Assembly (NCBI GenBank): GCA_000149225.2
Contig: CM000690.1
Span: 1-64,000, forward strand
DNA: 64,000 nt
DNA from: Lachancea kluyveri NRRL Y-12651
Lineage: Eukaryota > Ascomycota > Saccharomycetes > Saccharomycetales > Saccharomycetaceae
Direction of reading: 5' to 3'
The notes under the pieces were generated by a model that saw only the letters and a list, made by a program, of their open reading frames with translations, ran no database searches and was not told the origin of the DNA. Both the position numbers and the translations under genes were made by a program. This document shows, piece after piece, positions 1-9,266 of this stretch; position 1 is the first letter of the stretch, and every line of letters starts with the position of its first letter.

Positions 1-1394
1 TTTGTTCTGCCAGCTGTTATCGGATTTGTGCACAGACGGCGGAGTTTCTAGAAAAGTCACAGAGCAGCGCTACGCGTTGCGGCAAACAAGTACACGCTTG
101 CTGTGCCGTGTCTAATTCTGGTGGTTATCAGGAAACTAGAGTAGCATTTTTTAATAAACCCAAGGCCACTTCAGTAGTGTCAAAGAGTTTTGTTCTCTCC
201 TGCTTCTTTTCGCGCCATGTAGTGGAGTAGTATAGCGCATCTATGTTATCGACAGTCGTATTTGCGTACCGAACACCACACAACACTATGCAACGCCGTG
301 TAGCACAACATAACACCTGTTTTACGTTACTCTCTTCCCCTATCGGCCAGCCACCAGGCCAACTACAGAACCCAATGTTCACACACAGCGCGTGTTTCAC
401 AACTACACAGCGCAGCATGTTTCACATCTCCCAAAAGAACTCAAAGAGTGCAGCTTTTATTTGAGGCTTGCACAAAATCTTCACAAGACGGTCCTATAAT
501 TTACACGGGGCACATATATCGTCTTTAAAGTCACAGAAGCAGTAATGGGCTTCTATGGAAAAGAATACAGTTGCGTCTACATATGTAACATGTTGTAGAG
601 TAGCTGAAAGACGTACGCCAATGCGCCTTCGCTTAAGGCTGCCCATTAATAGTTGCGGCGAGGCACGGCACCTAGAAAAGCTGTCCACTACAGCGTTTTC
701 TTTACATACTGGCGCGAACACCCATACAAAAATACATACGCCGCCTAGTTTTCCTCCTTTTGTCTTTGTTTATCATTTCCTTTCTCGGATGAAATGAAAG
801 TGCGGTATAGTGCGCCTCTGCCTTTCCTAAGAGTAAGCACGTAGGGGTGGAGGCACGCACACGAATACATACGTACGCCAGCACTGGGCCGGCGGGACAT
901 AATGTAAGCTACGCCTTGCAAGGGTCGAATGAACCAGTAATATTCAACTCTGGAAAACCCCTGTAAGCTTTAACCAGGGCCAGAATATACGCCGTGTTAT
1001 CCAAGACAATCAGCTACTAAAGGAGAGAGTGCTTATGCGTGTTTTTCATTGCGGCGGCACCACCTGTAATCTCGGTCCCAGGGATTCAACACGTCAACTC
1101 AATATACAGGATGTTCCTCCCAGTTCATTCTTTCCTTCTTACTTTCTCGGGCAGGGGCTCCACATACGCATCGAAAAACGCGGCTGTATCTTGCGGCTGA
1201 CTCTTTTCCACCAGTATGGCAACCCCACTTGCGTTGGGATGGTCACTTGACAGTTATCATCCTCTACGTCAAATCTGCGTCACGACGGGAAGAAAAGTAT
1301 AAGAATGGACGTGTGCTGCAAAGGTTCTGGACCCTGAAAAACCGCACAGATCTTGAAACTTGAAAAAAACAAACCTTAACCAAATATCCTAAAA
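1..1394. other. Spacer with no supported gene
   Basis: Only short overlapping open frames are present, none with a recognisable protein. Some scattered stretches are GC-rich. The last 100 bases form the promoter of the gene that follows, with a TATA-like AAGTATAAG near 1295 and an A-rich leader directly before the ATG. No telomeric repeat was seen. Confidence 0.5.
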
Positions 1395-2046
1395 ATGTCC
1401 ACCGTCGCCGCCGCTACTGCACCTATTGCTACCAGCAATAGACTAATAAAAAGCCCAGATGCTTGGTACTCAAACATCACTCTTTTATATGTGCTGCGTG
1501 TTGTGCAATTCATGTCGGTCGCTGCTATATTGGGCATGCTAGCATACGTCAAACATGCTATAGATATCAAACAAACAAGTGTTGAGTTTGGGCTTGCCGC
1601 ATCTGCCATCTCACTTTTTTATTTACTAGTTATTGTGATGGTTCGTGTCCCAGCTAATGTCAAAGCCGTAATAGTGATAGCGTTTGAAGTGGCTATGGCC
1701 AGTATGTGGCTGTCATCCTTCATTGTGCTTTGTGTAGCCAACGGCACAACAAATTGCAAATACCTTTATCGCAGCGTCACGAGTATATACATATTCCGCT
1801 ACTACGATTGGAGGTCACCTTGTAGAGTAGGTCAAGCATCTATCGGAATGGCTGGGTTTGCATTTGTTTTGTTTGCATGTTCATCAGTTGTATGTGGGTT
1901 GAACGTTGTTTCACCAATTAGTGCAGCGTTTGGAAGTACTTCGGAAAATGCCACTGCACAACTGGTCAGAGGCTGTAACCTTGCCATCAGTAACAGACCT
2001 GGAACTCAAACTGTTACTACGGCTGGAGTTACTGTTACTGCAGCCG

Positions 2047-2079
<33 letters not shown>

Positions 2080-3083
2080 CTGTTACTGCTACACCTGCTG
2101 CTGCCTACAATAGACAAATCAGAATTCCAAATGCTTGGCACTCAAACACTTCTCTTTTATATGTGCTGCGTGTTGTGCAATTCATGCCAGCCATTGCTGC
2201 ATTGGGCATGCTAGCGTACGTTGCACATGATAAAGGCTATTCTTATGATGAAGCAAGCATTCATTTTGGGCTTGCTGCGTCTGCGATCTCGCTCTTGTAT
2301 TTACTAGCTATTGTGATGGTTCGTGTTCCAGCCAGCATCAATGCTGTGGCAGTGTTGGTGTTTGAAGTGGCCATGTCCACCATATGGCTGGCAGCCTTAA
2401 TTACGCTTGCTGTAAGCACCGGCAGAGAAAACTGCAAAAATGCCTATTACATTAGCGACAGGCAAGACTTCTACTGGAACTACGATTGGAGAGTAAATTG
2501 TAAGGCAGGTCAGGCATCTGCCGGAATGGCTGGATTTGCCTTTGTCTTGTTCGCGTGCTCGTCTGTTTTGTGTGAGTTGAACGTTATTTCGCCAATTAGA
2601 GCAGTTTTTGGAAGTACTTTGGAAGGTACAGATGCCACTGCACAACTGGTCAGAGGCTGCAACCTTGCCATCAGTAACAGATCTGAAACTCAAACTGATA
2701 TTGAAACTGGTGTCGATACTACTGTTGGTGGCGCCGCTGCCACTACTGGTGGTGAGCCAACAGCTGCTCCGGCTAGTACTGAATCTGCTGCTGTAGAACC
2801 TGCTGCTGTAGAACCTGCTGCTGTAGAACCTGCTGCTGTAGAACCTACTGCTGTAGAACCTACTGCTGTAGAACCTGCTGCTGTAGAACCTACTGCTGTA
2901 GAACCTACTGCTGTAGAAACTGCTGCTGTAGAACCTGCTGCTGTAGAACCTACTGCTGTAGAACCTACTGCTGTAGAAACTGCTGCTGTAGAACCTGCTG
3001 CTGTAGAACCTACTGCTGTAGAACCTGCTGCTGTAGAACCTACTGCTGTAGAAACTGCCGTGCTTTCCGAAGCAAACAAATGA
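1395..3083 (+). CDS. Tandem-duplicated four-TM (MARVEL-like) membrane protein with repetitive tail
   Basis: The 562-residue protein contains two copies of one module, about residues 20-200 and 238-445. Each copy begins with a W-x-S-N-x-(S/T)LLYVLRVVQFM segment and has four hydrophobic stretches. Between helices 3 and 4 is a loop with two conserved cysteines (N-C ... W-R-x-x-C), and a G-MAGFAFVLFACSSV helix follows. This layout fits fungal MARVEL-type proteins of the Nce102/Fhn1 kind, which organise plasma-membrane domains; the assignment rests on topology, not on a database match. Ten threonines join the two modules, and the tail (residues 465-554) is built of five-residue AAVEP/TAVEP units. 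Long identical nucleotide stretches in the two modules suggest a recent internal duplication or homogenisation. The tail is probably cytoplasmic. No S. cerevisiae counterpart with a double module is known to me. Confidence 0.75.
2049..2078 (+). repeat. ACT trinucleotide run coding for ten threonines
   Basis: Ten consecutive ACT codons lie at the junction of the two membrane modules of the host gene. Length polymorphism between strains would be expected. Confidence 0.9.
2787..3056 (+). repeat. 15-bp coding minisatellite, 18 units (AAVEP/TAVEP/TAVET)
   Basis: Eighteen head-to-tail copies of a 15-bp unit (GCTGCTGTAGAACCT and variants) encode the acidic, proline-containing tail. The variants are ordered: the quartet AAVEP-AAVEP-TAVEP-TAVET appears twice in a row, so a 60-bp higher-order unit was itself duplicated. 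The opposite strand is also open here, but only because the repeat contains no stop in that frame. Confidence 0.95.
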
Positions 3084-3662
3084 ATTATGTGCATAAGATT
3101 GCTATTCTGGTTGAAAACCTTTCGTTTTTTGTATTTCGTCTTTTACTAGTGTTTAATCATTTGTCAATAAAGTTAATAAGACATCTCGTCACCCTTTATA
3201 ACATCTGCTATCCAGACAGATAGGTCCGTTTTTGCATGCACTTTTAAAAATCTCCAAAAAGAACATGATACAGCTTTCATGTCGTGTGCCTGTGTCCTAG
3301 TGTACGGAAGAAGGCAGTTCCTTGCCAGCCACTACTTACTACCTGCCATATTGCTGTAAGATTTTTATTCGAGCTACAAAAAACTAGAAAAACTACATCA
3401 CATGATGTGGCGAGATTTATATACACGATCGTTTTAAAGAAGCTGGATGCCTTATTGAGACCCGCCCCAAAGTTTTATATTGGAATATTAGCGTCATAGC
3501 TAGAGGAATGAACTTCGGGATCGGAGACATCGAGACCAGAGACCTTGTCATGCCTTCCCCCGCCTGCCGGCCCTCATTTTTTTTTTTTTACTTAAATGCA
3601 GACATTGCCTTTCACGCCGCACCGGCGATTGCAGGGCAACAAACACACTGGAACAGCCTTAT
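3084..3662. other. Convergent spacer
   Basis: This lies between the stop codons of the membrane-protein gene and DUR3. It holds a T-run near 3579-3590 and AT-rich 3'-end signals. No gene is supported. Confidence 0.5.
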
Positions 3663-5750
3663 TCAATCAAAGTTGCCCTTCTTTATTCCAAAGACATGGA
3701 AAAAAACCATACTCAAGAATTTTCTTGATTCAAAAACCGGCATCACCACGCAGACAAAAAACGTGCTGAACAGCCAGATAATGTTGACGGCAATGACAAA
3801 GGTGAAAAAGTGCTTGGTGTACACATAGGGCGCCGCGATTTGCGGAATGGGGATCAAAACGGCCAAGGCAAAGGCGCATGCCAAAGACAGCTTTGTGAAA
3901 AACTTGAACTGCTTTTTCAACTTCTCCAAAGGAATTTCCTCCACTTGGGGAAGGTCCGGGTCCTCGATCACCGAGGAGTAAGACTCCCCACCCTGAGCAT
4001 TGTACGAGTCTTCTGCGCCAATCGAAGAAGTGCGCTCCGCTTCGTGGACATGAGTGGTATCCTTCGCCTGATACACCTTCTCTTCCGCAGCCTCTGCGAC
4101 AACATCTTTCGTATCCTCTTGCGCAGCGCCTCCACTGCCGACTACACCATCGGGGTCCCCAGCCTCCAGCAAGATAGTTTTGTTTCTGATGTTGTTCCAG
4201 TCGAAGTCGTCGGGCCATATCAATGAGAAGCCAACTGAAAATATTCCTCCGAGGAACAGGGCCGAAGCGTTACCAGCAAATGAGACCCATCTGTCGGACA
4301 AGTTGACAACGTTGATTTCGCCCAGGTATGCCTTGCATGTGATCAACCACACCGCGATGGCCAAAAACATGCCCAGCATAGAACCGGTCACGGCACCCCA
4401 CTTGTTCAACTTGCTCCAGGTAAAAGTTAGCGCCACTGGAAACACACCACTGGCAGTTGCGCAGCCCAGGAAATTAAACAGCCATCCCATGGAAATGCCA
4501 ACTGCATGGAAAACACTCGCTATACTGCCCGCAAAGATGGCCCAGATAAAGACACTGATCTTGGACGCAGTCAAAACCTGGTGCGGAGTGGCATCCTTCT
4601 TTAAGTACTTCTTGTACACGTCATAGGACAACAGCGTGGAAGTGGCAATCAACTCGCCGGAAAAGGAAGAGGTCACCGACAGGAAAACCATCAAAAGTAT
4701 CATGGCCGAGCCCGCTTTGCCCACCAAAAACGAGGCTGCTGCCACAGCGGCTAGCCCGGAAGATACCTCCTCGTCGGTCAGAGATGGGAAATTTGGAAGA
4801 ATCGAGCAGGCCCTGGCACCGAGGCCAAGACACAACCCCATCGTCCATGGAATGACAAACCACGAAACAGCGCCGATGAAGTAGGCCTTGGACGTTTTCA
4901 ACGACTGCGCAGCAATCGCTCTAGACCAGTATGCCTGGTCCAACACAACCAGCCCGAAACCGGTGATGATGGAGATGAACAGAAAGATGCCTCCACTCTT
5001 GGATCTGAAAGTCAGATAGGAGCCATGGTAGTTGTCGTCAACCGGGTGGTGATGTGCCACTTCCGTCAACATATCCCACATCTTATATGGCGACCCCACA
5101 ACGTCGGAACCACCGCCGTAAGTGACGAAAACAAAGATGATCAGAAATACCAGCAGCGGGAACGTGTGCGACGCATCCGATATAAAGGTGGCTCTCAGGC
5201 CACCAAAGTACACGTAGATGGCACAGACAAAGGGCAGCAGATATAGCGCTGCGTAGATATTCATACCAGTCAACGCGTTAATAACAGCAGCACCACCGAG
5301 CAGAATGCACGCACTCACAATGGTGTTACACACAATCCCACACCACAGAAAAGACAGGTGACCAAGAGCACCAAACCGCAGGAAACCAGCCTCTGGGAAA
5401 GTGGTCACCAGGTTGGCGTTAGCCTTGACCTTTGACGCGACAACGCTGAAAACGGACACTTGGATAAACCCACCGACGGCGTACAAATAACCACCAGAGA
5501 CACCGTAGTTGTAGGACTCCGTAGCCGATTGAAGCAGCGTCAGAGACCAGCACCAACTGCTCACAATAGACACGATCATCAGCCCCAACGGAACATTTCT
5601 GGAGGCGGCCGTAAACTCGTCGGCACGGTTCGACTTGTTCTTGGAAAACTTGTTCTGAAGCAATGTCACGACATTCATTAGCACGGCGAAAAAGGCGCCG
5701 ACACCTAGGACAATTCCGTATCCAACACCTTGTGAAAACGCGGGTTCCAT
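3663..5750 (-). CDS. DUR3: Urea/polyamine transporter Dur3 (sodium:solute symporter family)
   Basis: The 695-residue polytopic membrane protein matches fungal Dur3 throughout. The N-terminus (MEPAFSQGVGYGIVLGVGAF) has the family's first helix, followed by the SSF-type ADEFTAASR segment and about 15 hydrophobic helices. A hydrophilic insert near residues 540-620 is rich in Asp, Glu and Ser. S. cerevisiae Dur3 is a little longer, about 735 residues. The protein imports urea by proton symport at the plasma membrane and also carries polyamines. The start is the first ATG of the frame and lies about 40 bases from a long homopolymer tract on its 5' side. S. cerevisiae DUR3 is under nitrogen control, but I did not find clear GATAAG clusters in the short upstream region. 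Confidence 0.95.
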   Translation of the reverse strand: MEPAFSQGVGYGIVLGVGAFFAVLMNVVTLLQNKFSKNKSNRADEFTAASRNVPLGLMIVSIVSSWCWSLTLLQSATESYNYGVSGGYLYAVGGFIQVSVFSVVASKVKANANLVTTFPEAGFLRFGALGHLSFLWCGIVCNTIVSACILLGGAAVINALTGMNIYAALYLLPFVCAIYVYFGGLRATFISDASHTFPLLVFLIIFVFVTYGGGSDVVGSPYKMWDMLTEVAHHHPVDDNYHGSYLTFRSKSGGIFLFISIITGFGLVVLDQAYWSRAIAAQSLKTSKAYFIGAVSWFVIPWTMGLCLGLGARACSILPNFPSLTDEEVSSGLAAVAAASFLVGKAGSAMILLMVFLSVTSSFSGELIATSTLLSYDVYKKYLKKDATPHQVLTASKISVFIWAIFAGSIASVFHAVGISMGWLFNFLGCATASGVFPVALTFTWSKLNKWGAVTGSMLGMFLAIAVWLITCKAYLGEINVVNLSDRWVSFAGNASALFLGGIFSVGFSLIWPDDFDWNNIRNKTILLEAGDPDGVVGSGGAAQEDTKDVVAEAAEEKVYQAKDTTHVHEAERTSSIGAEDSYNAQGGESYSSVIEDPDLPQVEEIPLEKLKKQFKFFTKLSLACAFALAVLIPIPQIAAPYVYTKHFFTFVIAVNIIWLFSTFFVCVVMPVFESRKFLSMVFFHVFGIKKGNFD

Positions 5751-5791
5751 TGTATACTAGAAACGTTTGGTATAGGTTTTCTTTTTCTTTC

Positions 5792-5818
5792 TTTTTTTTT
5801 TTTTTTTTTTTTTTTTTT
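5792..5818. repeat. 27-base poly(T) tract upstream of DUR3
   Basis: An uninterrupted run of 27 T (poly-A on the DUR3 coding strand) lies 42-68 bases before the DUR3 ATG. Poly(dA:dT) tracts of this kind exclude nucleosomes in yeast promoters. Its length may be uncertain in the assembly. Confidence 0.9.
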
Positions 5819-6840
5819 CACTTGAAGCATCTGTCCAAAAGTCTTGCATCTCTGCAAAGTCTGCTACTTATATAGACATGTACCGACAACAGCCTTGCTG
5901 GCCGATATTTCGTCCTGCGACAGGGTTTCCAAACCCTGACTTTCAATCAGGCATTCTCTGTCTCCGGTCTCGACGCATCTGGAAATAAACGCTTGAGTTC
6001 TGCTCTACTTCACTTTGCTCTGCTTCGCTTTGCTCTCCTCTGCTTGTCTGCTTGCCTTGCCTTGCTCTGCTTGTGCAAAATGTCTGGGGTAGATGCGCTC
6101 TTACCGGCAGCGATCAACGGAGCCATGGGCGCGGCTGTTCCTAAATGTCTCGAGATGACTTTCAAATCGAGGGCGGAGGGAAGGTTTGCTGCGCTGCGCA
6201 ACAAGACTCGGAGACATTGGGCACGCCACACAAGATGCAGGGACAAGTACTGTCCATTGCTGTTTTCTAAAGACCATGAAATAACTATAATGGACAATCC
6301 CTTCAGAGCGCAGTATCTGGAAGAGCTCTAAACGGAGCTCTACGTGGCATCACGGCCTCTCAAACTGTTTTCCGAGGCCTCCGTGTGCATCCTCAACCAA
6401 GGTTATTTCTTGGCCGCATTGCCGATAGCGAGCCGAGACATGCTACATTTCGATCTCTGCGGTTCATGCTGTGGCGCCGCTGGCGTATAAAAATTGTACA
6501 GGGAAAGGAACACAAAAGATGAAATATTATCGTAACTGCCATAGAGCATGTGTTGGTTACAAGCTCTCCATGAGCTTCCCCCATGTGCGAGCATAGATCA
6601 GCGCGCACTGCCATTGACTTTCGTATTCCCGGGGGGGATATGGCCACGGCCAGAAGAAATAGGCATCTTCCTGTGGCGCCAGGAAAAAGGCGACTGACTG
6701 GCGGAAACCACGGCTGGCGGGAAATGCGGCTGACGGAAACCACCCAAGAAATACGAGACTTAAAACCTCGAGCCTCCCCCTGGACCTTTCCTTTTTCTAA
6801 AACAATGTGATATCCCTGTATCACGCTCTAGGCACACTCA
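5819..6840. other. DUR3 promoter side and spacer, no supported gene
   Basis: The first part serves the DUR3 promoter. A pyrimidine-rich stretch with CTTTGCTCTGCTTCG-like imperfect repeats lies at 6000-6075. An ATG-initiated frame at 5993-6331 (112 codons) begins inside this low-complexity run, so its Leu/Ala-rich N-terminus is an artefact. The remainder (from MSGVDALLPAAIN) has no recognisable family. Confidence 0.4.
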
Positions 6841-7886
6841 ATGTCAACTGCTTTGGTATCCGGAGCTACAGGCTTTATTGCCCAGCACATCATACACCAG
6901 CTTTTGCAAAAGGGCTACGAGGTTATTGGAACCGTCAGGAATGAGGAAAAGGCGTCCAGGCTGCTTTCCCTGTTCCAAGACGACAGAGGTTGAGCCTAGA
7001 GGTGGTTGCAAGCCTCTCGGACCCAGGCGCCCTCGACCACATCTTCATCAAGCACGGAGACCGTATCAAATATGTGATACACACGGCTTCGCCGTGCCAT
7101 TACAGCAGCACCGATCATAAGGCGGATATGCTTATTTCTGCCATCAACGGCACCAAGTCTTTGCTGGACTCCATCAAGAGGCACGGGTCCGCCTCGGTGG
7201 AACACGTTATCTACACCTCTTCGTTTGCTGCGGTTTCAAACGTTGCCAGTGCGTACGACGAAAAGCTGGTTTTGAACGAAGAGTCCTGGAACAACGACTC
7301 GTGGGAAACTGCAAAGGAAAACGCCAAAACCGCCTACTACGGCTCCAAGGCTTTGGCAGAAAAGGCTGCTTGGGAGTTCTTGCAGCAGAACAGGGACTCT
7401 ACTCGGTTTGGCTTGACCACGGTCAATCCTTGCTACGTATTCGGTCCACAGCTGTTTGATGAGTCGGTTTCAAACACTTTAAACGCTTCGTGTCAGAACA
7501 TAAATAAGATCGTCCTTTCCAATACCGGGGACAAAGTCGACCAAACATTTGCCGGTCTGTTCATCGACGTTCGAGACGTAGCGAAGGCGCGCTTGCTGGC
7601 TATAGAGGTCCCAGCCTTAGCTGGCAAAAGATTGATGTTGGCCAACACAAAGTTTGCCATGCAGGACATCGTCGACACCATAAACAAACAATTCCCTGCG
7701 CTGAACGGACGTATCGCCGTCGGTATTCCTGGCAACAGCGTAGAAGTGGTGAAGCGCATTGCAACCCTGGACAATTCCCAGAGTAAAAAGCTTCTGGGGT
7801 TCGGGTTCAAAGGTTTGGGAGAGACTGTTCACGACACGGTTTCCCGGATTTTAAGAGCGAAAGACGCCCAAGTACGCAAGGATTAG
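6841..7886 (+). pseudogene. GRE2-type NADPH-dependent aldehyde/ketone reductase, frameshifted
   Basis: Frame one from 6841 encodes an N-terminus starting MSTALVSGATGFIAQHI, with the G-x-x-G-x-I nucleotide-binding loop (GATGFIAQ) of the extended short-chain dehydrogenase family. It stops at about 6985. The homology continues at once in another frame (SLEVVASLSDPGALDHI) to 7886 and covers the rest of the protein. That part includes the HTASP strand, the catalytic Ser (YTSSFAAV), the Tyr-x-x-x-Lys pair (YYGSKALAEKAAWEF) and the substrate motif NPCYVFGPQ. The pattern fits one missing base near 6975-6990; everything else looks intact. S. cerevisiae Gre2 reduces methylglyoxal and 3-methylbutanal and is about 342 residues long. 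This is either a very young pseudogene or an assembly error. Confidence 0.8.
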
Positions 7887-9266
7887 AAAAAAAGCGTATC
7901 AACAGTCGTGTCAACAGACTATATCAAAATAGCGTAAGTACCAAACAATAACAAAAAGAAACAACTCTGCTTAACTGTAGCTAACAACTTCGGTCAGCAG
8001 ACTGCAGCCGCACCATTCTTTTCTGGTGCACGACTACTTCTTTGCAGCAGGTGTGCTTTCTTTTTGCAGGTAAAATCATCCCCTGTCGTAAGTAGCAGTG
8101 ACGTTGTAGCTGGCCGTCATAAGCATTCTCGCACAGGCTTCCAAGTAGAGGCGACTTGCATCTAACTTGAACCTAGAACAGCATTCATAACACTTTTCGG
8201 TGCAGGAACGAAGTTTCTCTGTTCTCCCTATGTCTGTAAGTAAATTTTTAACAAACCATCATCCATCGTGTTTTCCCTTCTTGAACATGTCTTTTGTGCT
8301 GTTTGTACAGCCTCTATTGCTTCGGCACGAGTCCTCAAAACCATATTCTGTACAGGTTCCTCCGTCAAAAGCTTTGCCCAAAATTAATGACACAAGTGCA
8401 GCCCTTCGAGTATTCCTCGCAATTTCGCCCAATGCAATCAGTTATACTAAACGTAGTACTGGGGCCATTGCCAGAAAAGACGGATGCTGCGCGTAAGGCA
8501 ATACAGTATGTTCAAATTGAAATTCAGACCGATTACATCCCTAATTTAAGGAGTAGTAGAATGCCCTCGCCTCCTCTGTATAGTAACAAGTCTTCAACGC
8601 AGCGACAATAATATTACCGAGGTCACCGAGCGCAGATCTTGTGGAAGGCTTAAATACTTTAGAACAACTGCTGCCCTCCATCTCTAGAACTGTGGTTATA
8701 CTAGATTCTGTGGTCAATTATTTTACCGTCCGAAACCGAAACAACTGCCATTACAATGCTCAAAGAACTAGTGTGAGGATTTTCCCGGTTTCGGAGTACT
8801 GATATATTACATGCTTGCAAGAAGCAGCACTTAACATCATCGATGCTACAACTCTAAAGTTCTTTGATGCTCGAGTTCCTGTGTATATAAATCGAACCAG
8901 TTCCAGCTATTATCGAGTAGCACCTTGATGGAGATGACTTCCTCAATAAATGTTAACGAATTCTTGCAAAAATGTCGAGCTTTCATATATAGTTCGATAG
9001 TATATAAGTCGTTAGAACACATTTTATTTTCTAGCATAGTGGTACTTCTAAACACTCTAGTGGGTATCAATATGTAAGTTATCAGTTCAAAGTACTCACT
9101 GCGTTGAGTGTTGGTTCTTTCTCTGTTTGTTCGCTGGTGCACATGCTATCAGCATTTTCTAAAATCCAAGTTATTTTAAAGCTAAAAAACTCGCACAGTT
9201 CAAGATACTGTAACATCTCTTTCTTTGTTAGAAGCGCAGTATTTTTGGGAAAGTAATACAAGCTTT
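7887..9266. other. Spacer between GRE2-like gene and adhesin 3' end
   Basis: Two overlapping frames at 8200-8611 of about 100 codons have no recognisable protein and are probably chance. AT content rises toward 9266. No RNA gene or repeat was recognised. Confidence 0.45.

Noticed and set aside
2690-3094. 134-codon antisense frame over the AAVEP minisatellite
   Set aside because: It exists only because the 15-bp repeat has no stop in that frame; the sense protein has the membrane modules.
5993-6331. 112-codon frame with a hydrophobic, signal-like N-terminus
   Set aside because: The N-terminus is translation of a CTTTGCTCTG-type low-complexity run; the rest has no recognised family.
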